NCBI GenBank assembly: GCA_905373195.1
Contig: CAJPSG010000011.1
Coordinates: forward strand, 1-10,908
DNA from: Kingella oralis
Lineage (GTDB): Bacteria; Pseudomonadota; Gammaproteobacteria; Burkholderiales; Neisseriaceae
Length of the DNA: 10,908 nt
Direction: 5' to 3'
Shown: piece by piece, positions 6,481 to 10,908 of the stretch
How positions within the stretch are numbered: position 1 is the first letter of the stretch
How the letters are laid out: every line of letters begins with the position of its first letter
Program-made: the position numbers and the translations under genes
Notes under the pieces: generated by a model
The model's database searches: none
Told to the model about the DNA's origin: nothing
Seen by the model: the letters and a program-made list of their open reading frames with translations, nothing else

Positions 6481-6492
6481 TTCAGGCTGCCT
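6481..6492 (-). repeat. DUS (exact) upstream of rlmK
   Basis: It sits 17 bases before the rlmK ATG, where no Shine-Dalgarno is seen. Confidence 0.85.
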
Positions 6493-6573
6493 TTGGGATG
6501 GACGGCGATGGTTGGGCTGGGGGGCGTGGTACGCGGCAAGACGCGTGTTCTGGCGGGTGATTGGGATGGTGTT

Positions 6574-6585
6574 TTCAGGCTGCCT
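6574..6585 (-). repeat. DUS (exact) overlapping the kptA stop
   Basis: Its first two bases are the AG of the TAG at 6584-6586. Confidence 0.85.
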
Positions 6586-7129
6586 ATTCTTCGCTGATAT
6601 ATTGCGCGGGAACGTGGTCGGTGAGCCAGATTTGGTTGTCGCTTAAATAGAAGGCGTGCCCTGCGGCGTGCATGGCGGCGGCGTTGATGCGCAGCACGAT
6701 GGGTTTGCCGTGGCGTTGTCCGACTTTTTGCGCGGTGGGGATGTCGGCGGAGAGATGCACATGGTGGCGGCTGCCTGCGATTAAGCCTTGGCCGAGGATG
6801 CTGTCTAGAAAGCGGGTGGCGGTGCCGTGGTACAGCGTGTCGGGCGGAACAACGGGGCTGTGGGCAATGGCGACTTGGGCGGTGCTGTGCCCCTGCGCGG
6901 CGCGGATTTGGCTGCCGTCTGCGGATAGGGTGAAGCGTTTTTTGGGATTGGTGGCGACGATTTCCAGCAGTTGCGCGCGGCTGATGGGGCGGTTGTGCTG
7001 GGCGGCTTGGGCAAGCAGGGTGTCGATGTTTGCCCAGCCTTGGCTGTCTAGCGTGATGCCGATGCTTTCGGGGTGGTGGCGCAGGATGTAGCTGAGGAAT
7101 TTGCTGGTTGGAGCGTGGGGGTTGGTCAT
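6584..7129 (-). CDS. kptA: RNA 2'-phosphotransferase KptA/Tpt1
   Basis: A 181-residue member of the Tpt1/KptA family, which removes a 2'-phosphate from RNA using NAD+ and releases nicotinamide and ADP-ribose 1",2"-cyclic phosphate. In fungi this finishes tRNA splicing; the bacterial role is unsettled. The four catalytic positions are present with family spacing: Arg17-His18 (SYILRHHPE), Arg65 (KKRFTLS) and Arg121 (AGSRHHVHLSAD). QGHS (79-82) and LYHGT (99-103) bind NAD in relatives. The frame is open to 7168, but I start at 7129 (MTNPHAPTSKFLSYIL). Homologues align from there, the upstream codons are a DUS read in frame (KGSLK), and a likely -10 box (7157-7162) lies between the two ATGs. The TAG stop overlaps a DUS. 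It lies 120 bases before rlmK. Confidence 0.93.
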   Translation of the reverse strand: MTNPHAPTSKFLSYILRHHPESIGITLDSQGWANIDTLLAQAAQHNRPISRAQLLEIVATNPKKRFTLSADGSQIRAAQGHSTAQVAIAHSPVVPPDTLYHGTATRFLDSILGQGLIAGSRHHVHLSADIPTAQKVGQRHGKPIVLRINAAAMHAAGHAFYLSDNQIWLTDHVPAQYISEE

Positions 7130-7133
7130 GGTT

Positions 7134-7145
7134 TTCAGGCTGCCT
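7134..7145 (-). repeat. DUS (exact) just before the kptA start
   Basis: It ends four bases before the ATG at 7129 and keeps the upstream frame open as KGSLK. Confidence 0.85.
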
Positions 7146-7156
7146 TTGGGAGATGA

Positions 7157-7162
7157 AATATA
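7157..7162 (-). promoter_or_regulatory. Putative -10 box for kptA
   Basis: TATATT on the minus strand lies 27 bases before the kptA ATG at 7129, without a clear -35. A DUS (7134-7145) would lie in the short leader. Confidence 0.33.
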
Positions 7163-7170
7163 AAACATTA

Positions 7171-7228
7171 GGCAGCCTGAAAACGGCTTCGCGCTTTGGC
7201 GAAGCTAGCAATCAGTTTTCAGGCTGCC
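7171..7228 (-). terminator. Nested hairpin after corC
   Basis: Outer 14-base arms (GGCAGCCTGAAAAC 7171-7184; complement 7215-7228) made from a DUS pair enclose an inner perfect stem GCTTCGC (7186-7192) / GCGAAGC (7199-7205) with a six-base loop. It starts 13 bases past the corC stop and lies upstream of the kptA promoter region. Confidence 0.62.
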
Positions 7229-7241
7229 CTATTCTGCCGCG

Positions 7242-8099
7242 CTATTCGCTTTTGGGCGCAACGCGCGTTGCCATCAGCGTGTGCAAGCGGCGGTTGTCGG
7301 CGCGGGCAACGTTAAACAGCAAGTCGCCCAGTTGCACTTTTTCACCGCGCACGGGCAGATGCCCCAGTTCGTGGATGACTAAGCCGCCGATGGTGTCGGC
7401 TTCTTCGTCGCTGAATGCGGTGCCAAAGTATGCGTTGATGGCGGCGATTTCGGTGGTGGCTTTGATGCGCCAACGCTCGGCGGATACGGGGAAGATGTTG
7501 TCCGCGCTGTCGTCTTCGTCAAACTCGTCTTCAATCTTGCCGACAATCTGCTCAATCACGTCTTCAAACGTTACCAAGCCCGAGATGCCGCCGTATTCGT
7601 CCACCACAATCGCCATGTGGTTGTGCTGGGTTTGGAAGTCTTTGAGCAGGCTGTTGAGCGATTTGCTCTCGGGCACGAACACGGCGGGGCGCAGGATGTG
7701 TTCCAGCTTGAATTGCTCGGGGTTGAGCGTGTATTTGAGCAGGTCTTTGGCGTGCAGGATGCCGATGATGTGGTCTTTGTCTTCTTCTATCACGGGAAAG
7801 CGCGAATGGGCGGTTTCCACAGCGTAGGCGATGATGCGGTCTATGCTGTCTGTGGTTTTGATAACGTCCATTTGCGCGCGGGTCATCATGGCATCGCGCA
7901 CGGATAGTTGGCTAAATTTGAACAGGTTTTCTAGGCGCGAGAGGGTGTCGCCGTCTAGGCTGTTTTGCGCTTGGGCTTTGGCTTGGCGCAGCAAGTCTAG
8001 CCATTGGGCGGGCGTTTCGGGGATGGTGATGCTGCCTGAAACGCGGGTGAATAGGCGGTTGAACAGAGTGGGTTTGGGTTGGGGGGTGGTGTCGTCCAT
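7242..8099 (-). CDS. corC: CorC/YbeX-like CBS-domain protein
   Basis: A 285-residue soluble protein of the CorC/HlyC (YbeX) family, linked by genetics to magnesium and cobalt efflux and, in E. coli, to ribosome-related stress. After a short leader come a CBS-domain pair (about residues 65-190; DAMMTRAQMDVI, SRFPVIEEDKDHIIGILHAKDLL, MAIVVDEYGGISGLVTFEDVIEQIVG) and a C-terminal CorC_HlyC domain (about 205-280; ADTIGGLVIHELGHLPVRGE). There are no membrane helices, unlike the longer CorB/CorC transporters. In E. coli it follows ybeY directly; here bioB and the NADAR gene lie between them. The start lies 45 bases after the NADAR stop, with two tandem DUS in the gap and only a weak ribosome site. 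A simDUS-like sequence lies in codons for VSGSI. The precise function is uncertain. Confidence 0.9.
   Translation of the reverse strand: MDDTTPQPKPTLFNRLFTRVSGSITIPETPAQWLDLLRQAKAQAQNSLDGDTLSRLENLFKFSQLSVRDAMMTRAQMDVIKTTDSIDRIIAYAVETAHSRFPVIEEDKDHIIGILHAKDLLKYTLNPEQFKLEHILRPAVFVPESKSLNSLLKDFQTQHNHMAIVVDEYGGISGLVTFEDVIEQIVGKIEDEFDEDDSADNIFPVSAERWRIKATTEIAAINAYFGTAFSDEEADTIGGLVIHELGHLPVRGEKVQLGDLLFNVARADNRRLHTLMATRVAPKSE
8029..8040 (+). repeat. simDUS-like, one mismatch, within corC
   Basis: ATGCTGCCTGAA in codons for VSGSI. Confidence 0.35.
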
Positions 8100-8126
8100 A
8101 ATTTTTGATTGCGGTGGTTAATGGGT

Positions 8127-8155
8127 TTCAGGCTGCCTATTGTTTCAGGCTGCCT
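8127..8155 (-). repeat. Two tandem DUS (exact) between the NADAR gene and corC
   Basis: Direct copies at 8127-8138 and 8144-8155, five bases apart. The second supplies the NADAR stop codon (TGA 8145-8147). Confidence 0.85.
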
Positions 8156-8702
8156 GTAATTGGTCGCGCACTTTCATCAGCGCAAACCCGAGTAGGTTTA
8201 AGCCTTGCCATTGCAGCGGATTGTCAATGCGCGGGTCGTCTTGCGCCAAGCCTATGCCCCAAATGCTGTCTACGGGGCTGGCTTCCACGAGAATGCGCTC
8301 ACCCGTTTGCAGCAAAAAGGTTTTTAAATCGGCGTGTTGCGAAAATTTGGCAAGATTGGCGCGGCACACAATATCAAAGCGGTGGGCGTTCCAAATGTCG
8401 TCTTGAAAGCCGATGATTTGCCGCCCGAGGGCTTTGGCTTGCGCGGGGCTGCCTGCTTGCAGGATTTGGCGGCGGATGTCGTCTGCGCCAAATAGGCGGG
8501 CTTTTTCTGCCATCATGTAGTGTTCGGCGGTGGCGTATCGCTCGCCGTCCAGTTCAAACGGGGCGGGATACCATTGGCTGAACACAGCTTTGTCTACGAT
8601 GCCTTTTTGCTTGGGCGTGTGCCCCCAGAAGTAAACGTATTTGAGTTTGGCGTTGCGCTGGAACGCGGCTTGCAGGGCGGGAAAGTCGTAGATGGGGGAC
8701 AT
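8145..8702 (-). CDS. NADAR (YbiA-like, DUF1768) glycosidase family protein
   Basis: A 185-residue protein of the NADAR/DUF1768 family. Visible family features are YFWGHT (24-29), FSQWYPAPFELDGERYATAEHYMMAEKA with its EHY..A.K core (about 41-68), a Gly-Arg-Gln segment near 93, the NAHRFDIVCRANLAKFSQH region (105-123) and a closing SIWGIGL...NLLGFALMKVRD. Relatives include E. coli YbiA and plant/bacterial riboflavin-intermediate N-glycosidases. Some NADAR proteins remove ADP-ribose from guanine in DNA. Which substrate applies here cannot be read from sequence. The frame is open to 8831, but I start at 8702: homology begins nearby and the upstream codons include a DUS (SGCLN). The last codons and TGA (QAA-stop) are themselves formed by a DUS. 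kptA, another ADP-ribose-chemistry enzyme, is two genes downstream. Confidence 0.87.
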   Translation of the reverse strand: MSPIYDFPALQAAFQRNAKLKYVYFWGHTPKQKGIVDKAVFSQWYPAPFELDGERYATAEHYMMAEKARLFGADDIRRQILQAGSPAQAKALGRQIIGFQDDIWNAHRFDIVCRANLAKFSQHADLKTFLLQTGERILVEASPVDSIWGIGLAQDDPRIDNPLQWQGLNLLGFALMKVRDQLQAA

Positions 8703-8732
8703 GGGTTTATTCCGTTGGGGGGTGGGCGTGGG

Positions 8733-8744
8733 CTTAACGTTAAG
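8733..8744. promoter_or_regulatory. 12-base palindrome upstream of the NADAR gene
   Basis: CTTAACGTTAAG is a perfect palindrome 31 bases before the ATG at 8702 and overlaps the start of a DUS by two bases. It could be an operator; no regulator is implied by the window. Confidence 0.3.
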
Positions 8745-8754
8745 GCAGCCTGAA
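8743..8754 (+). repeat. DUS (exact), plus orientation
   Basis: Upstream of the NADAR gene, opposite to the coding strand. Confidence 0.85.
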
Positions 8755-8846
8755 AATAACGTGCATGCAAGGGGCGGTGCAAACTGCGCTGCTTGGGGCT
8801 TGGTTAAACGGCGCATGGCAAGCCGCGCCATCGCCGCTTACTTCAA

Positions 8847-8858
8847 AGGCAGCCTGAA
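8847..8858 (+). repeat. DUS (exact), plus orientation
   Basis: Isolated in the 358-base gap; it has no close inverted partner. Confidence 0.85.
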
Positions 8859-8965
8859 AAGCATCCATGCGGTTGCCTGCGCGAATGCAATTCGGGTTGG
8901 CGGCTTTCTGGTTTGCCTACGTTATTTCAGGCTGAAATCTTTGCAAAACCTGCCACCGATGGCGC

Positions 8966-9033
8966 GTCGGCTCGCCGACATCTTGGCAAACTCGCCATGC
9001 TCTGTTTTATCAGCCATTTGGCGGCGAGCCGCC
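8966..9033. other. Pair of GC hairpins with complementary loops
   Basis: Hairpin one is GTCGG-CTCG-CCGAC (8966-8979) and hairpin two is GGCGG-CGAG-CCGCC (9020-9033). Their four-base loops are complementary to each other, and the 8-mer GGCTCGCC of the first is inverted as GGCGAGCC in the second. A structured transcript or a degenerate repeat is possible. Confidence 0.4.
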
Positions 9034-9050
9034 GCCGTTCCATTTTAGTT

Positions 9051-9062
9051 TTCAGGCTGCCT
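9051..9062 (-). repeat. DUS (exact) overlapping the bioB stop
   Basis: Its first two bases are the AG of the TAG at 9061-9063. Confidence 0.85.
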
Positions 9063-10149
9063 ATTGATTCCCCGCACAAGCGCAGCCGCAGCCACAGCCG
9101 CCCTGTTCGTTTTCAGGCTGCCTTGTGGCATCGTGGGCTTCATCCGCTTCTTCGCTGCCCAGCGGGTATAAATCTAGCTTGGCGAGCAAGACGCGGTCGC
9201 CACTTTCTTCGGGGTTGGGCGAGGTGAGCAAGGTGTCGCCGTAGAAAATGGAATTGGCACCCGCCATAAAACACATGGCTTGCATGGCTTCGGGCATATC
9301 GGCGCGACCTGCGGATAGGCGCACATAGCTTTGCGGCATGGTAATCCGCGCCACGGCAATAGTGCGCACAAATTCGGTCCAGTCCAAATCGGGCACATCG
9401 GCAAGCGGTGTGCCGTCTATTTTGATGAGCTGGTTAATTGGCACGCTTTCAGGCTGCGGGTCTAAATTAGCAAGGCTGGCGATTAAGCCTGCGCGTTCGG
9501 CGCGGGTTTCGTTCATGCCAACAATGCCGCCGCAGCAAATTTTTAGCCCCGCCTCGCGCACTTTGCCCAGCGTGTCCATGCGGTCTTCGTGGCGGCGGGT
9601 GTGGATGATGTCGTTGTAGCGGCTGGGGTCGGTGTCTAGATTGTGGTTGTAGTAATCCAGCCCTGCTTCGTGCAGGCTTTGCGCCATGCCCTCGTCCAGC
9701 AAGCCAAATGTGCCGCAGGTTTCCAGCCCAATTTCTTTCACGGCGCGCACCATGTCGGCAAGCTGGGGGATGTCTTCGGGCTTGGGACTGCGCCATGCCG
9801 CGCCCATGCAAAAACGGCTCGCGCCGCGTTTTTTGGCGATTTGGGCAAGGGCGACTACATCGTCCACCGCCATCAAGCCTGTTTTTTCTACGCCCGTGTG
9901 GTAATGCGCCGATTGGGGGCAGTATTCGCAGTCTTCGGTGCAGCCGCCTGTTTTTACCGATAACAGCGTAGAAAGCTGCACGGCGCGGGGGTCAAAATGC
10001 TCGCGGTGCACTTGGGCAGCCTGAAAAACGAGTTCCAAAAATGGCTGGTTAAACAGCTCTTCCACTTGGCATTTGCTCCAATATTGGGCGGTGGGGTGCG
10101 GCTTGGGCGCGGCGGCGCGGCGCAGGGCAACGGGGCGTAGGTAAGTCAT
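9061..10149 (-). CDS. bioB: Biotin synthase with Cys-rich C-terminal tail
   Basis: A radical-SAM enzyme that inserts sulfur into dethiobiotin to form biotin. The [4Fe-4S] cluster ligands are Cys70, Cys74 and Cys77 (CTEDCEYC). The [2Fe-2S] ligands are Cys114 (RFCMG), Cys145 (ETCGT), Cys205 (KICCGG) and Arg277 (SYVRLS). All sit at a constant +17 offset from the E. coli residues. YYNHNLDT and SVPIN motifs are intact. At 362 residues it is somewhat longer than E. coli BioB (346): it has an N-terminal extension and an unusual tail with Cys352, 354, 356 and 358 ([13 protein letters not shown]). The tail follows an in-frame DUS encoding RQPE (343-346), and the TAG stop overlaps another DUS. The start is supported by AAGGA (10156-10160) six bases before ATG. 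No other biotin gene is in the window. Confidence 0.95.
   Translation of the reverse strand: MTYLRPVALRRAAAPKPHPTAQYWSKCQVEELFNQPFLELVFQAAQVHREHFDPRAVQLSTLLSVKTGGCTEDCEYCPQSAHYHTGVEKTGLMAVDDVVALAQIAKKRGASRFCMGAAWRSPKPEDIPQLADMVRAVKEIGLETCGTFGLLDEGMAQSLHEAGLDYYNHNLDTDPSRYNDIIHTRRHEDRMDTLGKVREAGLKICCGGIVGMNETRAERAGLIASLANLDPQPESVPINQLIKIDGTPLADVPDLDWTEFVRTIAVARITMPQSYVRLSAGRADMPEAMQAMCFMAGANSIFYGDTLLTSPNPEESGDRVLLAKLDLYPLGSEEADEAHDATRQPENEQGGCGCGCACAGNQ
9112..9123 (-). repeat. DUS (exact) in the bioB tail
   Basis: Exactly codons 343-346, RQPE, at the junction of the conserved enzyme and the Cys-rich tail. Confidence 0.85.
10014..10025 (+). repeat. DUS, one mismatch, within bioB
   Basis: GGGCAGCCTGAA on the plus strand, read on the coding strand within FQAAQ (about 42-46). 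Confidence 0.55.
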
Positions 10150-10176
10150 GGGGTTTCCTTATTTCCTTTGTAAATT

Positions 10177-10261
10177 TTCAGGCTGCCTTTGGGGCAGCGG
10201 GGTGTTTGCGCTGGGTAAAACGGCGTTTCAGGCTGCCTCTTTCACCCATTTCAGGCTGCCT
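10177..10261 (-). repeat. Three tandem DUS (exact) between ybeY and bioB
   Basis: Direct copies at 10177-10188, 10227-10238 and 10250-10261, all in one orientation, so they cannot form the usual inverted-pair terminator. Confidence 0.85.
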
Positions 10262-10272
10262 ATTCAGCCAAT

Positions 10273-10776
10273 TTATTCGTATGGATTTGCCATGCCAAGC
10301 TGCGCCAGCAATGCCGTTTCCAACGCTTCCATTTCCTCGGCTTCATTATCGTGGATGTGGTCGTAGCCCATCAAATGCAACGTGCCATGCAGCACCAAAT
10401 GCGCGTAGTGATGCGCCAGCAGCTTGCCCTGCTCGCTGGCTTCGCGGGCAACCACTTGCGGGCAGATGATTAAATCGCCGCGCAGCGTATCATCTTGCGC
10501 GGGCAGCATCATTTCGCCCTCGTTCAGCGCAAAACTCAGCACATTGGTGGCGTAGTCTTTTTGGCGATAGTCGCGGTTGTAGGCGCGGGCATCGGCTTCG
10601 TCTAGCAGCAGCAACGAGATTTCAGCGCGGCGGTATGCGTTTTTCAGCGCGTGCCAAATCCATTGGTAAAACTGGCGTTCGCTGGGCAAATTGCGCTCGC
10701 TGCTTTGGTTGGCAAAGGCGAAGGCAAAGCGTTGTTTTTGGATGGCGAGAAAGGGGAATTGTTTGGCTTGTTTCAT
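10273..10776 (-). CDS. ybeY: Endoribonuclease YbeY (rRNA maturation factor)
   Basis: A 167-residue UPF0054 metalloprotein needed in bacteria for 16S rRNA 3'-end maturation and ribosome quality control. The zinc site is HGTLHLMGYDH, giving His130, His134 and His140. The conserved NRDYRQKDYATNVLSF block (about 67-82) and GDLIICPQVV (about 100-109) are present. The frame is open to 10839, but the start at 10776 (MKQAKQFPFLAIQKQRF) matches neisserial YbeY as I remember it, and a likely promoter lies between 10818 and 10847. There is no obvious ribosome site. In other proteobacteria ybeY sits between phoH/ybeZ and corC/ybeX; here corC is about 2.2 kb further along. Confidence 0.94.
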   Translation of the reverse strand: MKQAKQFPFLAIQKQRFAFAFANQSSERNLPSERQFYQWIWHALKNAYRRAEISLLLLDEADARAYNRDYRQKDYATNVLSFALNEGEMMLPAQDDTLRGDLIICPQVVAREASEQGKLLAHHYAHLVLHGTLHLMGYDHIHDNEAEEMEALETALLAQLGMANPYE

Positions 10777-10817
10777 GGTTGAGTGGATTGAGTGGTGTGG
10801 ATAAAAAGGGCGGGCGG

Positions 10818-10847
10818 TTAATAGCATAACGATGGGCAACCGCGCAA
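10818..10847 (-). promoter_or_regulatory. Putative ybeY promoter
   Basis: On the minus strand an extended -10 (TGC-TATTAA, hexamer at 10818-10823) follows a weak -35 (TTGCGC, 10842-10847) with an 18-base spacer. This predicts a leader of about 35 bases before the ATG at 10776. Confidence 0.35.
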
Positions 10848-10853
10848 GGCTGT

Positions 10854-10865
10854 TTCAGGCTGCCT
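10854..10865 (-). repeat. DUS (exact) upstream of ybeY
   Basis: It lies just upstream of the putative ybeY promoter and may provide the stop codon of a gene beyond the window. Confidence 0.85.
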
Positions 10866-10908
10866 CTGGTTGTTTTTTGCCAGCGCACGGCTTGCCAGCA
10901 AGCCGTAG
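10855..10908 (-). CDS. Possible 3' end of an upstream gene (partial)
   Basis: From the window edge an open minus-strand frame runs 17 codons (ending KKQPEAA) to a TGA at 10855-10857 formed by a DUS, the same way the NADAR gene ends. Too little is present to assign a product. A phoH-type gene would be the usual neighbour of ybeY, but nothing here proves it. It may equally be non-coding. Confidence 0.22.
   Translation of the reverse strand, partial: LRLAGKPCAGKKQPEAA
10887..10906. other. Perfect 8-base hairpin at the window edge
   Basis: ACGGCTTG (10887-10894) and CAAGCCGT (10899-10906) flank the loop CCAG. No T-run follows on either strand. It could be an attenuator or an accident of a coding end. 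Confidence 0.35.

Larger units (their letters stand above)
8703..9060. other. 358-base intergenic region with hairpins, function not recognised
   Basis: This gap lies between the end of bioB and the start of the NADAR gene. It holds exact DUS copies at 8743-8754, 8847-8858 and 9051-9062, a degenerate copy near 8926, a 12-base palindrome at 8733-8744 and two GC hairpins (8966-8979, 9020-9033). A 38-codon minus-strand frame (8927-9043) is possible but has no ribosome site. The plus-strand frame across the region has no recognisable domain. Confidence 0.6.

Noticed and set aside
6531..6546. Small hairpin ACGCG/CGCGT before rlmK
   Set aside because: A five-base stem without other signals is expected by chance in GC-rich DNA.
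7130..7168. Longer kptA start
   Set aside because: The added residues are DUS codons and include the likely -10 box; homologues start at 7129.
5925..7211. Long minus-strand frame rich in Arg, His and Pro
   Set aside because: It overlaps kptA and rlmK on the same strand in another frame. The composition is that of a GC-biased shadow with no domain.
8703..8831. Longer NADAR gene start
   Set aside because: The added residues have no family similarity and include a translated DUS; no ribosome site is seen at 8831.
8692..9048. 118-codon plus-strand frame in the bioB-NADAR gap
   Set aside because: It begins inside the NADAR gene, contains translated DUS (RQPEN, KGSLK) and has no recognisable domain.
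10777..10839. Longer ybeY start
   Set aside because: The family N-terminus begins at 10776, and the predicted promoter lies over the extension.
1..10908. The repeated 12-mer as a CRISPR, REP or mobile-element repeat
   Set aside because: Spacing is irregular, copies occur within genes and the sequence equals a known neisserial uptake dialect.

Overview
The window looks like chromosome from a Kingella-like member of the Neisseriaceae. The strongest evidence is the 12-mer AGGCAGCCTGAA (TTCAGGCTGCCT on the given strand). It occurs exactly 21 times in 10.9 kb, plus several one-mismatch copies. This is the DNA uptake sequence dialect I know as AG-kingDUS. The proteins (AspRS, RlmK, YbeY, PldA) also read as betaproteobacterial/neisserial. 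I see no rRNA, tRNA, CRISPR array, insertion sequence or prophage gene.

All recognised genes lie on the minus strand, so transcription runs from high to low coordinates. In that order: a possible gene 3' end at the window edge; ybeY (rRNA-processing endonuclease); a tandem triple DUS; bioB (biotin synthase, with an odd Cys-rich tail); a 358-base gap with two GC hairpins; a NADAR/YbiA-like ADP-ribose glycosidase; corC (CBS-domain protein); a nested hairpin; kptA (NAD-dependent RNA 2'-phosphotransferase); rlmK (stand-alone 23S rRNA m7G methyltransferase); a three-DUS terminator cluster; pldA (outer-membrane phospholipase A); a DUF502 membrane protein; a 38-residue one-helix membrane protein coupled to it; a DUF29 protein; an orphan VapB-type antitoxin; mdaB (NADPH-quinone reductase); and aspS.

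Most of this is core metabolism and RNA/translation housekeeping (aspS, rlmK, ybeY, kptA). Two places look rearranged. First, DUF502 and aspS, often close neighbours in this group, are separated by DUF29, vapB and mdaB. That segment is more AT-rich in sampled lines, has strong Shine-Dalgarno sites where most of its neighbours have weak ones, and carries DUS copies of other dialects (sim- and eik-like). It looks like an acquired accessory block. Second, ybeY and corC, adjacent in many proteobacteria, are separated here by bioB and the NADAR gene.

The most striking pattern is the DUS placement. Nearly every gene has a DUS within about 26 bases after its stop codon, and in three genes the DUS overlaps the stop. 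In-frame DUS copies also leave a repeated Gln-Pro-Glu peptide in the proteins, including inside the catalytic motif-2 region of AspRS. I found no clear new defence or mobile system. The best leads are the DUS/stop architecture, the mixed-dialect block with an orphan antitoxin, the coupled small membrane protein, and the closeness of two ADP-ribose enzymes.
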